28,550 nt of DNA from Armatimonadota bacterium (GTDB lineage Bacteria > Armatimonadota > Fimbriimonadia > Fimbriimonadales > Fimbriimonadaceae), in contig JAEVZK010000152.1 of the NCBI GenBank assembly GCA_023392285.1, forward strand, positions 1-28,550, in the 5' to 3' direction. The first letter of the stretch is position 1. Every line of letters starts with the position of its first letter. Positions 26,765 through 28,550 of this stretch are shown here, in pieces. The position numbers and the translations under genes are program-made. The notes beneath the pieces are model-generated. The model was not told the DNA's origin. It saw nothing but the letters and a program-made list of their open reading frames with translations, and did not search any database.

Positions 26765-28550
26765 ATGCAAGAGATGGATACGCGTTACGACGCTTCGAAG
26801 GTGGAGTCGAAGTGGTACGCCCGATGGGAAGAGGCTGGCCTTTTCCAGCCGAGTGGCGATCCAGGGAAAGAACCGTATACCGTCACCATTCCGCCTCCTA
26901 ACGTCACCGGCGCTCTCCACATGGGACATGCGCTCTGTTATCCGATACAAGACTTGTACGGTCGCTTCTACCGGCTGCTCGGTCGCGACGTCCTCATCCT
27001 GCCTGGGCAGGACCATGCCGGGATCGCCACCCAGAGTGTGGTCGAGAAACTGCTGCGTAAGGAAGGCACGAGCGGATCGCAAATTGGGCGCGAGGCGTTT
27101 GTTGAGCGCGCTTGGGAATGGCGCAAGGAGAGTGGCGACGCGATCTTGAACGGGTTCCGCCGCCTAGGATGCGCGTTTGATTGGAGTCGATCCCGGTTTA
27201 CCCTGGACGAGCAGTATCACGAAGCCGTTCTCAAAGTGTTCATTGACTGGTTTGAGCGAGGGCTGATCTACCGAGGCAAGCGGGTGGTCAACTGGGATCC
27301 CGCTCTCCAGACCAGCGTCTCCGACATCGAGACGGAGCGAAAGACCGTTAAGGGCAAGCTGTACTACATCCGATATCCATTCGTAGACGGATCGGGTGAC
27401 GTGACGATTGCGACCACACGCCCCGAAACGATGCTCGCGGACGTTGCGGTTGCGGTTCATCCAAGTGACAAGCGCTATCAGGGCCAAGTCGGGAAAATGA
27501 TCCGGCTGCCTCTCGTGGGCCGCGAAATCCCTCTAATCGCGGACACGTACCCTGATCCAGAGTTTGGATCAGGCGCAGTAAAAATTACGCCCGCCCACGA
27601 TCCGAACGACTATCAGGTGGGTGTTCGGCACAACTTGCCGATGCCGGTGGTGCTCGACCAAAGGGCTCGCATCTCTGAGGCTGGTGGAGAGTACGCGGGG
27701 CTGGACCGCTACGAAGCACGGAAAATGATTGTCAGCGATCTCGAAGAGCAGGGCTTTCTCATTCGGATCGATGACCACGACATTCCCATCGTGATCAGCG
27801 ACCGAAGCAAAGAAGTCATCGAACCGCTTCTTAGCGAGCAATGGTTTTGCGATCAAGCGAGCCTCGCGGCACCTGCCATCCAAGCGGTGAAGAATGGGGA
27901 GATTAAGTTTTTCCCTGAGCGCTACGACCGTATCTATCTCGATTGGATGGAGAACATCCGCGAATGGTGTATCTCACGCCAACTCTGGTGGGGGCACCGC
28001 ATCCCGATTTACTACACCGAAGAGGGTGAAGCCTTCGCGGGACTAAGCTGGGAAGACGCACAAAGTAAGGCCGGCGACAAGAAGATCGTTCGCCAAGACG
28101 ATGATGTTCTCGATACGTGGTTCTCCAGCGGACTATGGCCATTTGCGACCATGGGCTGGCCAGAAGAAACGCCCGATCTTAAGCGTTATTATCCGACCGA
28201 CCTCCTCGTTACCGATCGCAACATCATCTACTTATGGGTTTCGCGAATGGTGATGACTGGCCTCGACATCATGAAGGCCAAGCCCTTCAGCGAGGTCTTT
28301 ATCTACGCCACAGTTCTTACTGAGAACGGACAGCGAATGAGCAAATCGCTTGGGACCGGGGTCGACCCGCTGGGTGTGATCGACAAGGTAGGGGCTGATG
28401 CGCTGCGCTATACACTGCTGAGTCAAACCGGCTCCAACCAAGACATCCGCTACAGCGAGAAGAAAACTGAAGAAGCGCGCAATTTCGCTAATAAAATCTG
28501 GAACGCTACTCGATTCGTTTTGATGAACCTTGGTGAAGACAGGCCCACTC
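26765..28550 (+). CDS. valS: Valyl-tRNA synthetase (N-terminal part, runs off window)
   Basis: ValS charges tRNA-Val with valine in the cytoplasm and edits mischarged threonine. The reading frame is open from the ATG at 26765 to the end of the window (595 codons; full length is about 880). The class I HIGH motif appears as PPPNVTGALHMGHAL (HMGH at residues 52-55), the editing domain as DVTIATTRPETMLADVAVAV and GSGAVKITPAHDPNDY, the DWMENIREWCISRQLWWGHR region is present, and the KMSKS loop is RMSKS (residues 524-528). An AAGGAG ribosome binding site (26754-26759) lies 5 nt before the ATG, so this mRNA has a leader. Confidence 0.97.
   Translation, partial: MQEMDTRYDASKVESKWYARWEEAGLFQPSGDPGKEPYTVTIPPPNVTGALHMGHALCYPIQDLYGRFYRLLGRDVLILPGQDHAGIATQSVVEKLLRKEGTSGSQIGREAFVERAWEWRKESGDAILNGFRRLGCAFDWSRSRFTLDEQYHEAVLKVFIDWFERGLIYRGKRVVNWDPALQTSVSDIETERKTVKGKLYYIRYPFVDGSGDVTIATTRPETMLADVAVAVHPSDKRYQGQVGKMIRLPLVGREIPLIADTYPDPEFGSGAVKITPAHDPNDYQVGVRHNLPMPVVLDQRARISEAGGEYAGLDRYEARKMIVSDLEEQGFLIRIDDHDIPIVISDRSKEVIEPLLSEQWFCDQASLAAPAIQAVKNGEIKFFPERYDRIYLDWMENIREWCISRQLWWGHRIPIYYTEEGEAFAGLSWEDAQSKAGDKKIVRQDDDVLDTWFSSGLWPFATMGWPEETPDLKRYYPTDLLVTDRNIIYLWVSRMVMTGLDIMKAKPFSEVFIYATVLTENGQRMSKSLGTGVDPLGVIDKVGADALRYTLLSQTGSNQDIRYSEKKTEEARNFANKIWNATRFVLMNLGEDRPT

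Overview
The window is chromosomal DNA, about 55-57% GC by eye, from what is most likely an uncultured or little-studied member of the Armatimonadota (Fimbriimonadia-like). That placement is an inference. It rests on the DUF1501/DUF1800 pair, many lineage-specific secreted proteins, short lone membrane proteins, RAYT/REP elements and frequent leaderless starts. Two perfect-consensus parS sites near the right end suggest that side lies close to the replication origin.

Layout. 1-520: three copies of a fold-back (MITE-like) repeat. 541-751: gene-poor, with a plausible promoter, ribosome binding site and 9-codon ORF. 752-2248 (-): acpP-fabF. 2338-2487 (-): small Lmo0937-type membrane protein. 2577-5446 (+): a secreted protein of unknown function and a two-domain ALDH16-type aldehyde dehydrogenase. 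5507-7831 (+): the N-terminal half of carB, interrupted in frame by a complete REP-associated tyrosine transposase (RAYT) unit flanked by two inverted pairs of hairpins. The gene stops at the middle of CarB and the second half is absent. 7949-11227 (+): a compact Mu-like capsid module (protease/scaffold, cement protein, gpT-type capsid, two small membrane proteins, a connector-like protein) with no visible terminase, portal, tail or integrase. It ends in a hairpin terminator.

11336-12761 (-): fabG and a secreted helical protein. fabG lies on the same strand as acpP-fabF but 9 kb away. 12849-15857 (+): a VanZ-family membrane protein and an STN-domain secreted protein. 15905-18367 (-): a large exported alpha/beta hydrolase. 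18432-19097 (+): queC. 19098-22881 (-): an ANTAR response regulator, DUF1501, DUF1800 and a membrane protein, the last three closely packed. 22966-26390 (+): lutABC (L-lactate utilisation) translationally coupled to a nucleoside hydrolase. 26391-26718: a GlsB/YeaQ-type membrane protein gene between two parS sites, the second of which sits between the -35 and -10 of the valS promoter. 26765-end: valS, running off the window.

The items most worth following up are the in-frame RAYT unit inside carB with its structure-conserved hairpin ends, the missing half of carB next to a stripped-down capsid module, and the parS pair embedded in the valS control region. Seven genes also share a -10-like hexamer only 6-7 nt before the start codon, which implies leaderless mRNAs.
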